From the NCBI RefSeq assembly GCF_001428505.1, contig NZ_LMHU01000001.1, positions 1,257,813 through 1,321,812 on the forward strand: 64,000 bases of DNA. The letters are read 5' to 3'. Of this stretch, positions 41,442 through 51,310 are shown piece by piece. Position 1 is the first letter of the stretch. Each line of letters starts with the position of its first letter. The notes below the pieces were generated by a model. The model saw only the letters and a list, made by a program, of their open reading frames with translations. It made no database searches and was not told the DNA's origin. Source of the DNA: Terrabacter sp. Root181 (lineage in GTDB: Bacteria > Actinomycetota > Actinomycetes > Actinomycetales > Dermatophilaceae). The position numbers and the translations under genes are program-made.

Positions 41442-42611
41442 GTGAGCCACGTCAACGTCGTGCCCCTGTCACGGCGCATGCAGCCCCGTGACCCCCACGA
41501 GGCGCACCGCGTCGCGACCCCGCTCGAGCTCTTCTTCGACCTCGTCTTCGTCGTGGCCATCGCGAGCGCCGCCGCGCAGTGGCACCACGGCCTGGCCGAG
41601 GGCCACCTGGGCGCCCTCGTCAACTTCGTCATGGTCTTCTTCGCCATCTGGTGGGCGTGGATGAACTACACGTGGTTCGCGTCGTCCTACGACTGCGACG
41701 ACGTGGCCTACCGACTGCTGACCTTCACGATCATGGCCGGCTCCCTGATGCTCGCCGCGGGGATCCCCGACCTCTTCGCCACCGGCCAGTCAGGCCTCGT
41801 CGTCGGCGGTTACGCGATGATGCGCTTCGCGATGGTGGCCATGTGGCTGCGGGCGGCGGGCGGCCATCCGGAGGGCCGGCGCACCGCGCTGACGTATGCC
41901 GCGGGCATCTCGATCGTGCAGGTGCTGTGGATCGCCCGGCTCCTGCTCGAGGGCCACACGGCACTCCTCGTGTCGTTCTTCGCCCTCGTCGTCCTGGAGC
42001 TGCTCGTGCCCATCGTGGCCGAGCGGAACGGCATCACCCCGTTCCACCCCCACCACATCGCCGAGCGCTACGCGCTGCTGACCATCATCGTGCTGGGCGA
42101 GGTCATCCTCGCTTCGGTGCAGGCGGTCCAGGGGGCCCTGCAGCAGGGCGCCGAGGCCGGCCTGCTCGCCATCGTCGTCGGCGGGCTGCTCATGGTCTTC
42201 TCCATGTGGTGGCTCTACTTCAAGCGCGAGCACGCGACCCTGTTCGAGGGCAGCATCCGGAGCACGTTCGTCACCGGCTACGGGCACTACCTCGTCTTCG
42301 CCTCGGTGGCCGCCACGGGCGCCGCCCTCGCGGCCGCCGTCGACCTCGTGCAGAGCGAGGCGCACACGACGGCGCGCATCATCGGGCTCGCGCTCACCGG
42401 CGCCGTGGCGGTCTACGTGTGGTGCCTGACCGCCATGCACGCCATGGCGGGTGCGCCGGTCGCCGAGACCCGCGTCGGTGTGGCCGTCGGGCTGGTCGTC
42501 CTGGCCGTCGCCGCAGTGGCCCCGCCCATCGGCGTCACGGTGCTGGTCACCGGTTGTGTGCTCGCCGTCGCGGTCGCGCACCATGTCTGGGCCACCCGCC
42601 CACCCGACTGA
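41442..42611 (+). CDS. LtrA-family membrane protein
   Basis: The product is 389 aa with about ten hydrophobic helices. The family signature is RVATPLELFFDLVFVVAIA near the N-terminus, followed by WWAWMNYTWFASSYD and a later HIAERYALLTIIVLGEVI. LtrA was named for low-temperature growth in Listeria; the biochemical role is unknown. The GTG start has CAGACT six bases upstream. It is the last typical high-GC gene before the island. Confidence 0.85.
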   Translation: MSHVNVVPLSRRMQPRDPHEAHRVATPLELFFDLVFVVAIASAAAQWHHGLAEGHLGALVNFVMVFFAIWWAWMNYTWFASSYDCDDVAYRLLTFTIMAGSLMLAAGIPDLFATGQSGLVVGGYAMMRFAMVAMWLRAAGGHPEGRRTALTYAAGISIVQVLWIARLLLEGHTALLVSFFALVVLELLVPIVAERNGITPFHPHHIAERYALLTIIVLGEVILASVQAVQGALQQGAEAGLLAIVVGGLLMVFSMWWLYFKREHATLFEGSIRSTFVTGYGHYLVFASVAATGAALAAAVDLVQSEAHTTARIIGLALTGAVAVYVWCLTAMHAMAGAPVAETRVGVAVGLVVLAVAAVAPPIGVTVLVTGCVLAVAVAHHVWATRPPD

Positions 42612-43063
42612 GCGTGGACTGCTCGCTGTCCATCCAGCCAACGTAACGAAAGACTTCGGGGCCGCGTTGCTGAGCGAGATGACCGGGTGATCTTAAGTTG
42701 TGCTTGGGTACATGCGAGCTGCAGCGCCAATGGGTGAGTAGCGAGGGTCGTCAATCGCCTTACCACAACGCCGCACAGCGTCCGGGGCATGGAAGGCACC
42801 ACCCATGGCATTTCATCTTGGGCGATCCTGCAAGAGAAGGACCGTGGTTCAGGGCCACGGGAGGGGCGGGAAGCCTGATCACTCGGCTTGCACTCGATCA
42901 GGATGGCTGATCCGCCGTAACAGTCCTCACCCATTGTTGATCCCAGACTCACAAAGGCACCTCGATCTCTCCCAAATCGAATCGGCCAACAAATGAGCCT
43001 CGGAGTTTCCCAGAAGCCGTGCAAGCACCTCCCAGTCAAGACTGATGCATAGCAGCCATCTCC
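42612..43063. other. non-coding left edge of the low-GC island
   Basis: These 452 bp carry no ORF with protein-like sequence. Base composition falls compared with the upstream gene. Short dyads such as CTGATC...GATCAG (about 42877-42905) occur. No tRNA, integrase or transposase is visible. The two membrane genes that follow run towards this region, so it also holds their 3' end. Confidence 0.5.
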
Positions 43064-43756
43064 CTATTCAGCCGGTGGACCAACGGTCGAAGCTGTCGAA
43101 CCTGGTGATTGTCTGTCGCGTCGAACTATGCTAACGAGGCTGAACTTTGGGCCTGGGCCGAGGTATGATATTTCATTAGGGTCGAGTTCAGGCTTGATAA
43201 AGTGTTGACGAATGAATTCATCCATAAGGCTCATGGCTTGGGCGCGAGTGGATGGGTCGCCGAGCCGTTGCTCCATGTACGCCTCTACAGCAGCCATTCG
43301 CAGGGCGATCCGACGCCGGTCCGCCTCTCTTCGCCGATGGTTGAAGGATTCCAAGGAGAAGTAGAAGAATAGCGCGAGAGCCGGAATGGATGCGGCCATG
43401 AGGCTGCCGCTTGGCAAATCCGCCACCCGATTTACCGCAATTAAGTATATGTAAGTGATCCCAAGGATGCCGATGACCGCCGTGGCAAACGCCCGCCACC
43501 TGTTAGCCATCCGCCTTTGTTCGTCTGCATCCGCGCTATACCTTCCAAAGAGTGACGTACCCCGGATGACCGACAGGAGTCGCTCTGCCTCGACCCGCGC
43601 CGAGGCAATGATCGCGACGTCGTTCTGCGCAAGAGAGCCGACTTCTGCTCCCGCGCTCTCGTACCTGGCTTGCAGACGATCCAACTGGCGGTCCAGGTCC
43701 GCGATCCTTGCGTCAAACTCCTCCAGTTCCCGCGCTATTCCATCGTGTTCGGTCAT
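43064..43756 (-). CDS. coiled-coil protein with two membrane helices, unknown
   Basis: The product is 230 aa. Residues 6-36 form a heptad-like coiled coil (LEEFDARIADLDRQLDRLQ). Membrane helices are at about 88-107 and 116-135 with a very short loop, leaving both ends in the cytosol. The tail 140-200 is helical and charged. This layout (coiled coil, hairpin of two helices, cytosolic tail) is like small 2TM effector proteins of the SLATT type, but I see no diagnostic motif. ATGA overlap with the upstream gene. Low-GC codon use. Confidence 0.7.
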   Translation of the reverse strand: MTEHDGIARELEEFDARIADLDRQLDRLQARYESAGAEVGSLAQNDVAIIASARVEAERLLSVIRGTSLFGRYSADADEQRRMANRWRAFATAVIGILGITYIYLIAVNRVADLPSGSLMAASIPALALFFYFSLESFNHRRREADRRRIALRMAAVEAYMEQRLGDPSTRAQAMSLMDEFIRQHFIKPELDPNEISYLGPGPKFSLVSIVRRDRQSPGSTASTVGPPAE

Positions 43757-44940
43757 CCCGAGCGCTCCTTGGACTCGATGAGAAGAATGCGCACTGCAGA
43801 CAGGAGCACGAGGCCAGTGGATATGATGCAAGCGCAGATGGCCCAGACGCGGTTGGTAACTGACGACGTCTCGGCGGCAAAGGCTAGCAATGACCACGCC
43901 ACGGCAATCGACGATATGACGGTAGTGACAAGAGTGGCTCGCTCGAAAGACTTGAGCGATGGGGGCGTCTCTCTCTTTTTCGAGTTTTCTACTTCTGCGA
44001 ATACCCAGTCCACGGGTCGTCGTACAATGACGATTGCTACGCAACACCATAAGGCATATGCTGTTAGCATCGTTAGCCATACATAGTCTGGCCTAACGCC
44101 AGAAATGGGTGCCGAAGCTGTAGGGGAGTCGTTAAGCAGGGACAGGACGCCTGCAGAGACAATAGTCACTACAGTTGTGGCGATCGTGAGAAGAAAGGCC
44201 TTGGAGTATCGGAGGACCAAGGTAAGCATCTTGCGCTGGTGACGCACGATCGACGCCTCCATCTTGGCGGACTCTTGCTCAAGCGATTTGAAATCACCAC
44301 TCGTTGCCTTGAATAGATAATCTCGTAGTTCCCTAACTAACTGTCCCTGATTCCCGCGAATATCTACGTGAGTCAATGCCCCAACGGTCTTTGCCTCGCG
44401 CAACAGACGCTCTCTCATGAACGCGGTCCCTGGAACGATGAGGTTGCTGACGTATGATTCACCCCGTGCATCCTTCATGGGCTGGCTCTGTCTCGGGCCG
44501 GATCCTGGAACTCGAAGGGCTGACAAGATGAATCTGGGGTATGCGGCATTGCTCGAGTTCGTTTCAAATGATCTGGGCGTGTAGTAGAATTGCGTCAAGT
44601 CCCTGATGAGTAGGTACAGGGCCACTAGGGGAAGGCCCATGGATGCCAGAACAGGCACTAGCGTGAGCCATCGCTCCAAGCTTGCTGGTGGCGGCAAATC
44701 GGTCGCCTTGCGAAATAGGAGCGCAGCGATCATGCCACTAAAGACATTGTTGATGAGAACCGGAAGCAGGGTGAGGAGGCCTGCGCCACTGATGAAGCTC
44801 CCCGCAACGCGGTGAAGAGTCGAAAGTCGCGTCTCTCCTCGCTGCAGAAAGGCCCTATGTTCCTCCGGGCTGGGTCCCGTGATGTCAGATGACGCTGGCG
44901 TCGGAGTAGGTTCCGTTAGAGGCTGCGTTTCCGTGCTCAT
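43753..44940 (-). CDS. six-helix membrane protein, unknown
   Basis: The product is 395 aa. The N-terminal 45 residues are Pro/Thr-rich. Predicted membrane helices are near 48-76, 91-112, 248-269, 287-306, 336-357 and 365-387. A soluble segment (113-247) lies between helices 2 and 3 and ends in a charged amphipathic stretch (RELRDYLFKATSGDF). No known motif found. The stop overlaps the next ATG, so both genes form an operon. GC is about 48-55 percent in the lines I counted, and TTG, CTA and ATA-type codons occur, unlike the neighbours. Confidence 0.7.
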   Translation of the reverse strand: MSTETQPLTEPTPTPASSDITGPSPEEHRAFLQRGETRLSTLHRVAGSFISGAGLLTLLPVLINNVFSGMIAALLFRKATDLPPPASLERWLTLVPVLASMGLPLVALYLLIRDLTQFYYTPRSFETNSSNAAYPRFILSALRVPGSGPRQSQPMKDARGESYVSNLIVPGTAFMRERLLREAKTVGALTHVDIRGNQGQLVRELRDYLFKATSGDFKSLEQESAKMEASIVRHQRKMLTLVLRYSKAFLLTIATTVVTIVSAGVLSLLNDSPTASAPISGVRPDYVWLTMLTAYALWCCVAIVIVRRPVDWVFAEVENSKKRETPPSLKSFERATLVTTVISSIAVAWSLLAFAAETSSVTNRVWAICACIISTGLVLLSAVRILLIESKERSG

Positions 44941-45296
44941 GGAGATGCTATTGGTTTGGGCGAAATGTCAGCATTGTTCGGGCGATCGAAAGTATGTTCC
45001 ATGGACGCCTGCCTGTGGGGTTGCCTGATGTGTGAATCCCACTGTATTGGGTCGATCCGCCTAGTTGGACGATGAGCGGGAAATGATGCGTCGTGCCCTA
45101 GTGCGGAGGGAATCGGCGTGAAAGGGGCGTCGCATGTGAGGGTGGACTTCGCATGTGAAGTGCCACGATGGTCGGGGGAAGGCGACCCGCCTCCGCACGG
45201 GGCCAGGGCTTGGTTTCGGTCTCGCCGCCGGTCGCACAGCGCTCGATTGTCCTACTCGGGGCGCCGCGTTGACGGAAGCAAATGGTGTTCACGACA
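44941..45296. other. non-coding gap with short direct repeats
   Basis: This holds the promoter side of the membrane operon and the 3' end of the carbonic anhydrase gene. TCGCATGTGA occurs at 45130-45139 and 45149-45158, spaced 19 bp, and the second copy lies in the dyad CTTCGCATGTGAAG. No credible ORF; short frames on both strands lack protein-like composition. Confidence 0.45.
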
Positions 45297-45815
45297 TTAT
45301 TGGCTGGCTGGGTGTAGAAGTCCCGTGTCGACGTCATACATGAAGCCGCCCACGCGCGTACCGGATGCGATGAGGGGATGAGTTCGGACCTTCTCGACAT
45401 CCTCGCGAAGCGCCGCTTGCTGGTCGTCGATAGTGTGAAATTCTTGCCAAGCGGCGTTATGTCCAGACTTGCTGGCGACCAGCTCTTGAAGTTCAGGCTC
45501 CGTGTTCAGTGCCATCGCACAACGCGTGTGCGGGATAATCACGACACGATCTACTCCCAAGAGGTGCGTGGCCAGAATGAGCGCCTCGAGTGCGTCCGTC
45601 CCAATCCTTCCTCCGGGGTTACGAAAGATTTTGGCATCCCCCGGCTTGAGCCCGACCATCTGGAGTGGAGCGATACGCGAATCCATACATGTGACGATCG
45701 CGACGCCCGCGCGCGCGATGCCATCGAAGCCGGCCATATCGAAATGCTCAGCGTACTCGCGGTTGGCGGCGAGCAGGTCATCGAATCCCTTGTCAGCAGA
45801 AGCGGTCTCGCTCAT
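45297..45815 (-). CDS. beta-carbonic anhydrase
   Basis: The product is 172 aa; it hydrates CO2 to bicarbonate. Zinc ligands C43 (in TCMDSRI), H96 and C99 (in HTRC), with D45-R47 as the catalytic dyad. KIFRNPGGRIGTDAL is conserved. A GAAGGGA site is upstream of the ATG, 14 bases after the fumarase stop, so it may be co-transcribed. GC is about 58 percent in a counted line, lower than fumarase, so the gene may belong to the island. Confidence 0.92.
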   Translation of the reverse strand: MSETASADKGFDDLLAANREYAEHFDMAGFDGIARAGVAIVTCMDSRIAPLQMVGLKPGDAKIFRNPGGRIGTDALEALILATHLLGVDRVVIIPHTRCAMALNTEPELQELVASKSGHNAAWQEFHTIDDQQAALREDVEKVRTHPLIASGTRVGGFMYDVDTGLLHPASQ

Positions 45816-45829
45816 CGCATTCCCTTCGG

Positions 45830-47542
<1,713 letters not shown>

Positions 47543-47584
47543 GAAACGCTCCTTGCGATCACAGGTGGGCTCGAGCTGTTCGGG

Positions 47585-47612
47585 CGTATGCCGCCGAGCC
47601 CCACGGCATACG
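47585..47612. repeat. hairpin built from two CGTATGCCG copies
   Basis: CGTATGCCG (47585-47593) and its reverse complement (47604-47612) flank a 10-base loop. It lies in the leader of fumarase and beyond the end of the sugar-importer operon. It is the second place where this 9-mer forms a stem. Confidence 0.6.
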
Positions 47613-47614
47613 AC

Positions 47615-47651
47615 AGTCCCCTCCCAGCCTAGTGACGGCCGGGAGGGGACT
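47615..47651. terminator. terminator of the sugar-importer operon
   Basis: AGTCCCCTCCC (47615-47625) plus GCC pairs with GGC plus GGGAGGGGACT (47641-47651); one A-C mismatch and a 7-base loop. It is 38 bases downstream of the permease stop. No long T-run. Confidence 0.7.
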
Positions 47652-47688
47652 GGCGAGCAGGTCGGTGCGGGGCGCCGAGGCGGGTGCC

Positions 47689-48552
47689 TCAGCCCTTGAC
47701 CGCGCCGGAGGTCATGCCGCGGATCATGAACCGCTGGAGCGTGATGAAGACGATCATCGGGACGATGATCGAGATGAACGCGCCGGCCGTCAGCAGCTCC
47801 GCGCCCTGACCCTGCGTGCCGAGCAGCTGCTGCAGCTTGACGATGACGGTGGTGTTCTCGCTCTTGAGGAAGAGCTTGGCGATGAGCAGGTCGTTCCAGA
47901 CCCAGAGGAACTGGAGCGTGGCGAACGCCGCGATGGCCGGGATGGACATCGGCGCGACGAGCCTCCAGAAGGTCTGGAAGTGGCTGCACCCGTCGATCTT
48001 GGCCGACTCGACCACACTGCGCGGCAGCGTGCTCATGTAGTTGCGCAGGGTGTAGATGCACAAGGGCATGCCGAAACCCGTGTGCAGCAGCCACACCGAG
48101 ATGTACTCGCCGCTGATGCCGAGGCCGCGCGGGCCCAGGATGTTGAGCATCGGCTGGAACGCCACCTGGATGGGGACGACCATGACGGCGATGATGAGCA
48201 GGAAGATGAGCTCCTTGAACCGGAAGTCCATGAAGGTGAAGGCGTAGGCGGCGAAGGCCGCGAACATGATCGGGATGACCGTGGCCGGGATCGCCACGAC
48301 GATGCTGTTGATGAAGCCCGAGCTGAGGTCGGCCCCGGTCCATGCGCCCGCGTAGTTGCTCGTCGTCCAGTCGGAGCCGAACGGGTTGAGCAGGGCCGTC
48401 CACCAGCCGGAGGTCGCGGCGTCGTCGCGCGAGCGGAACGAGGTGACGAGCAGACCCAGCGTCGGGATCGTCCACAGCAGCGCCAGGATCGCCATGGTGA
48501 CCATCGAGAACGGGCTGCGGGGCCGCCCGTCCTTCATGAGTGAGCGGCTCAT
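47689..48552 (-). CDS. sugar ABC transporter permease, MalG type
   Basis: The product is 287 aa with six membrane helices. The EAA loop that docks the ATPase is [20 protein letters not shown]. It forms the inner-membrane channel with the gene upstream. The ATG overlaps that gene's stop (ATGA). No ATP-binding subunit is encoded nearby; in actinobacteria a shared MsiK/MalK ATPase often serves such importers. Confidence 0.93.
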   Translation of the reverse strand: MSRSLMKDGRPRSPFSMVTMAILALLWTIPTLGLLVTSFRSRDDAATSGWWTALLNPFGSDWTTSNYAGAWTGADLSSGFINSIVVAIPATVIPIMFAAFAAYAFTFMDFRFKELIFLLIIAVMVVPIQVAFQPMLNILGPRGLGISGEYISVWLLHTGFGMPLCIYTLRNYMSTLPRSVVESAKIDGCSHFQTFWRLVAPMSIPAIAAFATLQFLWVWNDLLIAKLFLKSENTTVIVKLQQLLGTQGQGAELLTAGAFISIIVPMIVFITLQRFMIRGMTSGAVKG

Positions 48553-49709
48553 CGGTTTGCCTCCTCGTCGCGGAAGTGCTTGATCTGGTACCAGATGAGC
48601 GGTGTCACCGCGAGGAGCAGGACGACGACGATGGCAGTAGCCTGCCCCGCTTCGCTCTGCGCGAACAGCTTGTTGAAGAAGAGGTTGGCGATGACATTGG
48701 TGTCGTAGGCGCCGTTGGTCGTGACGTAGACGATGTCGAAGATCTTGAGCACCATGATGAAGACCGTCACGAAGACCGTGATGATCGTGCCCTTGATCTG
48801 CGGGATGATGACGCGCCAGAAGATCTGCAGCTCGCTCGCACCGTCGATGCGGGCGGCCTCGATGGTGTCCTCGGGCACGCCCTTGATGGCGGAGCTGAGC
48901 AGCACCATGGCGAAACCGACCTGCAGCCAGATGAGGATCACCATGAGCAGGATCGAGTTGAGCTTCGCCGTGGAGATCGCGAGCCAGGTCTGCGGCTGAC
49001 CGCCGAGTCCCACCCAGATGGCGTTGAGCAGACCCGTCTGGGCCTGGCCCGGGTTGTTGTAGGCGTAGATGAGCAGCCATATGGCTGACGCACCGACGGC
49101 CGAGATGGCCATCGGCAGGAAGATCATGCTCTTGGCGACCTTCTCGCCCGAGGCGGACAACTTGTCGGCGAGGACGGCGACGATGACGCCGAACCCGACG
49201 ACGACCGCCGGTACGACGAGCAGCCACAGGACGTTGTTGACGACGGACTGCCAGAACTCGCTGCTGCCGAAGATCGTCTTGTAGTTCTGCAGCCCGACGT
49301 ACGCCGTGCTGTCGGCGTTCGCGAAGGAGTAGTTGATCGTCTGGAACGTCGGGTAGATGAGCATCAGTGCGACGAAGAACAGACCCGGCAGGACGAAGGC
49401 GTAGGGGATCGCGCCCTCGGACAGCCGCCGCGGCAGCCCCTCGACGAACATGTTGAGGAAGTAGAAGAGCAGCGCTGCACCACCGACACCGCCGATGATG
49501 GCGAGGACGCCGATGATGAACTTGTTGCTCCCGAACCACTGCGGGTAGTAGGCGAAGGCGAGGAAGAGGTTTGCCAGGCCCCAGACGATCGCGAGCATCC
49601 CCACGAGGCCGATCACGAGCTTCAGCGGGTTGGTCCGCAGGTGTGCGTCAGGGTCGTCCCCGGTGCGCATTCGCTGTCGCGGCGCTGCCGCGCTGGTGTC
49701 GGCGGTCAT
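48549..49709 (-). CDS. sugar ABC transporter permease, MalF type
   Basis: The product is 386 aa from ATG 49709, which overlaps the binding protein's TGA; a TTG at 49721 would add four residues. It has about eight membrane helices, with two extra N-terminal helices and a periplasmic-type loop like MalF. The EAA loop is [20 protein letters not shown]. It pairs with the MalG-type protein. Confidence 0.93.
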   Translation of the reverse strand: MTADTSAAAPRQRMRTGDDPDAHLRTNPLKLVIGLVGMLAIVWGLANLFLAFAYYPQWFGSNKFIIGVLAIIGGVGGAALLFYFLNMFVEGLPRRLSEGAIPYAFVLPGLFFVALMLIYPTFQTINYSFANADSTAYVGLQNYKTIFGSSEFWQSVVNNVLWLLVVPAVVVGFGVIVAVLADKLSASGEKVAKSMIFLPMAISAVGASAIWLLIYAYNNPGQAQTGLLNAIWVGLGGQPQTWLAISTAKLNSILLMVILIWLQVGFAMVLLSSAIKGVPEDTIEAARIDGASELQIFWRVIIPQIKGTIITVFVTVFIMVLKIFDIVYVTTNGAYDTNVIANLFFNKLFAQSEAGQATAIVVVLLLAVTPLIWYQIKHFRDEEANR

Positions 49710-51067
49710 GACTTCGGCCAAGCCGCTTCGATGTTGTCAGCCGTCTGCTGCGAGGACTGACCGTTCTCCCACTTGACCATTTCCTTCCAGAAGACGTCCG
49801 AGCCGATGGACTTGGGCATCAGGTCCGAGCCGTCGAAGCGCAGCACGCTCGCCTTGTTGGCGATGAGAGCGATCTTCTTCGTCGTCTCGTTGGGGTAGTT
49901 GCTGAGGTCGAAGGTCTTGTGCGGCGAGAGCCAGCCGCCGGCCTTGGCCCACGGGCCGCCGAACTTGTCGGAGGTGAGGAACGCCATGACCTTCTGGGCG
50001 TCCGGGTCGTTGCCGTTGAACAGCGATGCGAGGTCACCGCCGCCCAGAATCGCCGCACCGTCGTAGCCGCCCGAGAACTTCGGGAAGACGTAGATGCCCA
50101 CCTGGTTGTCGAGGTCGGCCTGGACGTTCTTGGGGTAGAACGTCGTGGCGAAGTTCCCCTGGCGGTGCAGCATGCACTTCGGCGGGTTGGCGAACGCCGG
50201 GGTCATGGCGTCGCCGAAGGCGGTGTTGAGCACGCCCTTGGTGCCACCGAGGACCATCTGCGGGTCCTTGTTGAACTTGGCCGCCTCGTCGAGGGCCTTG
50301 ACGACCCTCGGGTCGTTGAACGGCATGCGGTGCGAGGTCCAGTCGTCGTAGACATCCGGACCCCACATCCGCAACATGAGCTCCTCCACCCAGTCGGTGC
50401 CGACCCAGCCGGTGGCCTGGTCGGACTCCCAGCCGATGCACCAGGGGGTGATGCCGGTGGCGGCGATCTTGTCGGCGACGTCGGCGCGCAGCTGCTGGAT
50501 CGTGTCTGGCGACTGGTTGTAGCCGCCCTTTTCATAGGCGGCCTTGGGGTACCACACGATGCTCTTCACCGCGTTGCGCATCGGGGCGCCGTAGACACGG
50601 CCCTTGTAGCGGCCCGCGTCGAGGAAGCCGGGGAGCAGGGTGCCCTGCAGCTTGTCGTAGTCGAGGTAGGTGTCGATCGGCTGCACCTTGCCCTGGGCTG
50701 CGAACTCGAGCATGCCGCCGGGCTGCGGGAAGAGACCGATGTCGGGTGAGTCGCCGGAGCTGACCTTCTGCTTGATCGTCGTCGTGAAGTCCTGGTCGGA
50801 GGTGTACTTGATGTCGATGCCGCTGGCCTTCTCGAACTCGGCGAGCGAGGCGTTGAAGTTCTTCTCCTCGTCGCCGCCGAACGCGCCCAGGATCGTCACG
50901 ACCTTGTCGCCGTCGGCCGATCCGCCGTCGGCGAACCCGCCACCGGTACCTCCGGCGCCGCCGGAACCACCGGTGGCGTTGGGGTTCTGCAGGCAGCCGG
51001 TCAGCACGAGTGCAGCGGCTGCGACCACCCCGCCAGCCCTCAGTGCACGTCTTGGGATACCGCTCAT
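49706..51067 (-). CDS. sugar-binding lipoprotein of ABC importer
   Basis: The product is 453 aa; GAGGAGCG precedes the ATG. Lipobox ALVLTGC (Cys at 25) anchors it outside. A Gly-rich linker is followed by an extracellular solute-binding family 1 fold: VVTILGAFGGDEEKNF, SPDIGLFPQPGGM, and GRVYGAPMRNAVKSIVWYP. The overall pattern resembles alpha-glucoside binding proteins, but the ligand cannot be proved by eye. First gene of the operon, preceded by a palindrome. Confidence 0.9.
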   Translation of the reverse strand: MSGIPRRALRAGGVVAAAALVLTGCLQNPNATGGSGGAGGTGGGFADGGSADGDKVVTILGAFGGDEEKNFNASLAEFEKASGIDIKYTSDQDFTTTIKQKVSSGDSPDIGLFPQPGGMLEFAAQGKVQPIDTYLDYDKLQGTLLPGFLDAGRYKGRVYGAPMRNAVKSIVWYPKAAYEKGGYNQSPDTIQQLRADVADKIAATGITPWCIGWESDQATGWVGTDWVEELMLRMWGPDVYDDWTSHRMPFNDPRVVKALDEAAKFNKDPQMVLGGTKGVLNTAFGDAMTPAFANPPKCMLHRQGNFATTFYPKNVQADLDNQVGIYVFPKFSGGYDGAAILGGGDLASLFNGNDPDAQKVMAFLTSDKFGGPWAKAGGWLSPHKTFDLSNYPNETTKKIALIANKASVLRFDGSDLMPKSIGSDVFWKEMVKWENGQSSQQTADNIEAAWPKS

Positions 51068-51111
51068 GGTCGCTCCTCGTCGTTGAGTTGTGCGTCGATC
51101 CCCACCGATCA

Positions 51112-51129
51112 ACGTGACCATGGTCACGT
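51112..51129. promoter_or_regulatory. 18-bp perfect palindrome, candidate operator
   Basis: ACGTGACCATGGTCACGT lies 45 bp upstream of the binding-protein start. Perfect palindromes of this length before sugar importers are typical LacI- or ROK-family sites. No regulator gene is adjacent. It is different from the TGCAA site before the amylase. Confidence 0.55.
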
Positions 51130-51233
51130 GGAACACCTCATTCCTACCGCGTCGCCGCAGGCGGGGTCTAGTGGGGGTGACCTGCCCGTGACCTACCCGC
51201 GAAACGCCGTCTTGGGACGGCCCCGAAACAACG

Positions 51234-51259
51234 ACGACCCCCGGCGGACCGGGGGTCGT
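51234..51259. terminator. terminator after the first VWA gene
   Basis: ACGACCCCCGG (51234-51244) pairs with CCGGGGGTCGT (51249-51259) around a CGGA tetraloop: an 11-bp perfect stem. It lies 52 bases beyond the VWA stop on the minus strand, followed on that strand by CGTTGTTTCGG. Confidence 0.75.
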
Positions 51260-51310
51260 GCGTGTTTCTGCTGTGAAAGGTGTGGCGACGACGCCGTCTG
51301 GACCGTACGG

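Noticed and set aside
42413-43039. 208-codon open frame on the minus strand covering the LtrA end and the island edge
   Set aside because: It is largely antisense to LtrA and its translation lacks protein-like composition.
45098-45400. 100-codon frame on the minus strand before the carbonic anhydrase stop
   Set aside because: Overlaps the conserved end of carbonic anhydrase in another frame; Ser/Arg/Pro-rich with no fold signature.
42643-45635. Similar stretches ACGAAAGACTTCGG (left) and ACGAAAGATTTTGG (inside the carbonic anhydrase gene) as possible att repeats of the island
   Set aside because: Only 12 of 14 bases match, the right copy codes for conserved residues of the anhydrase, and no integrase or tRNA is present.
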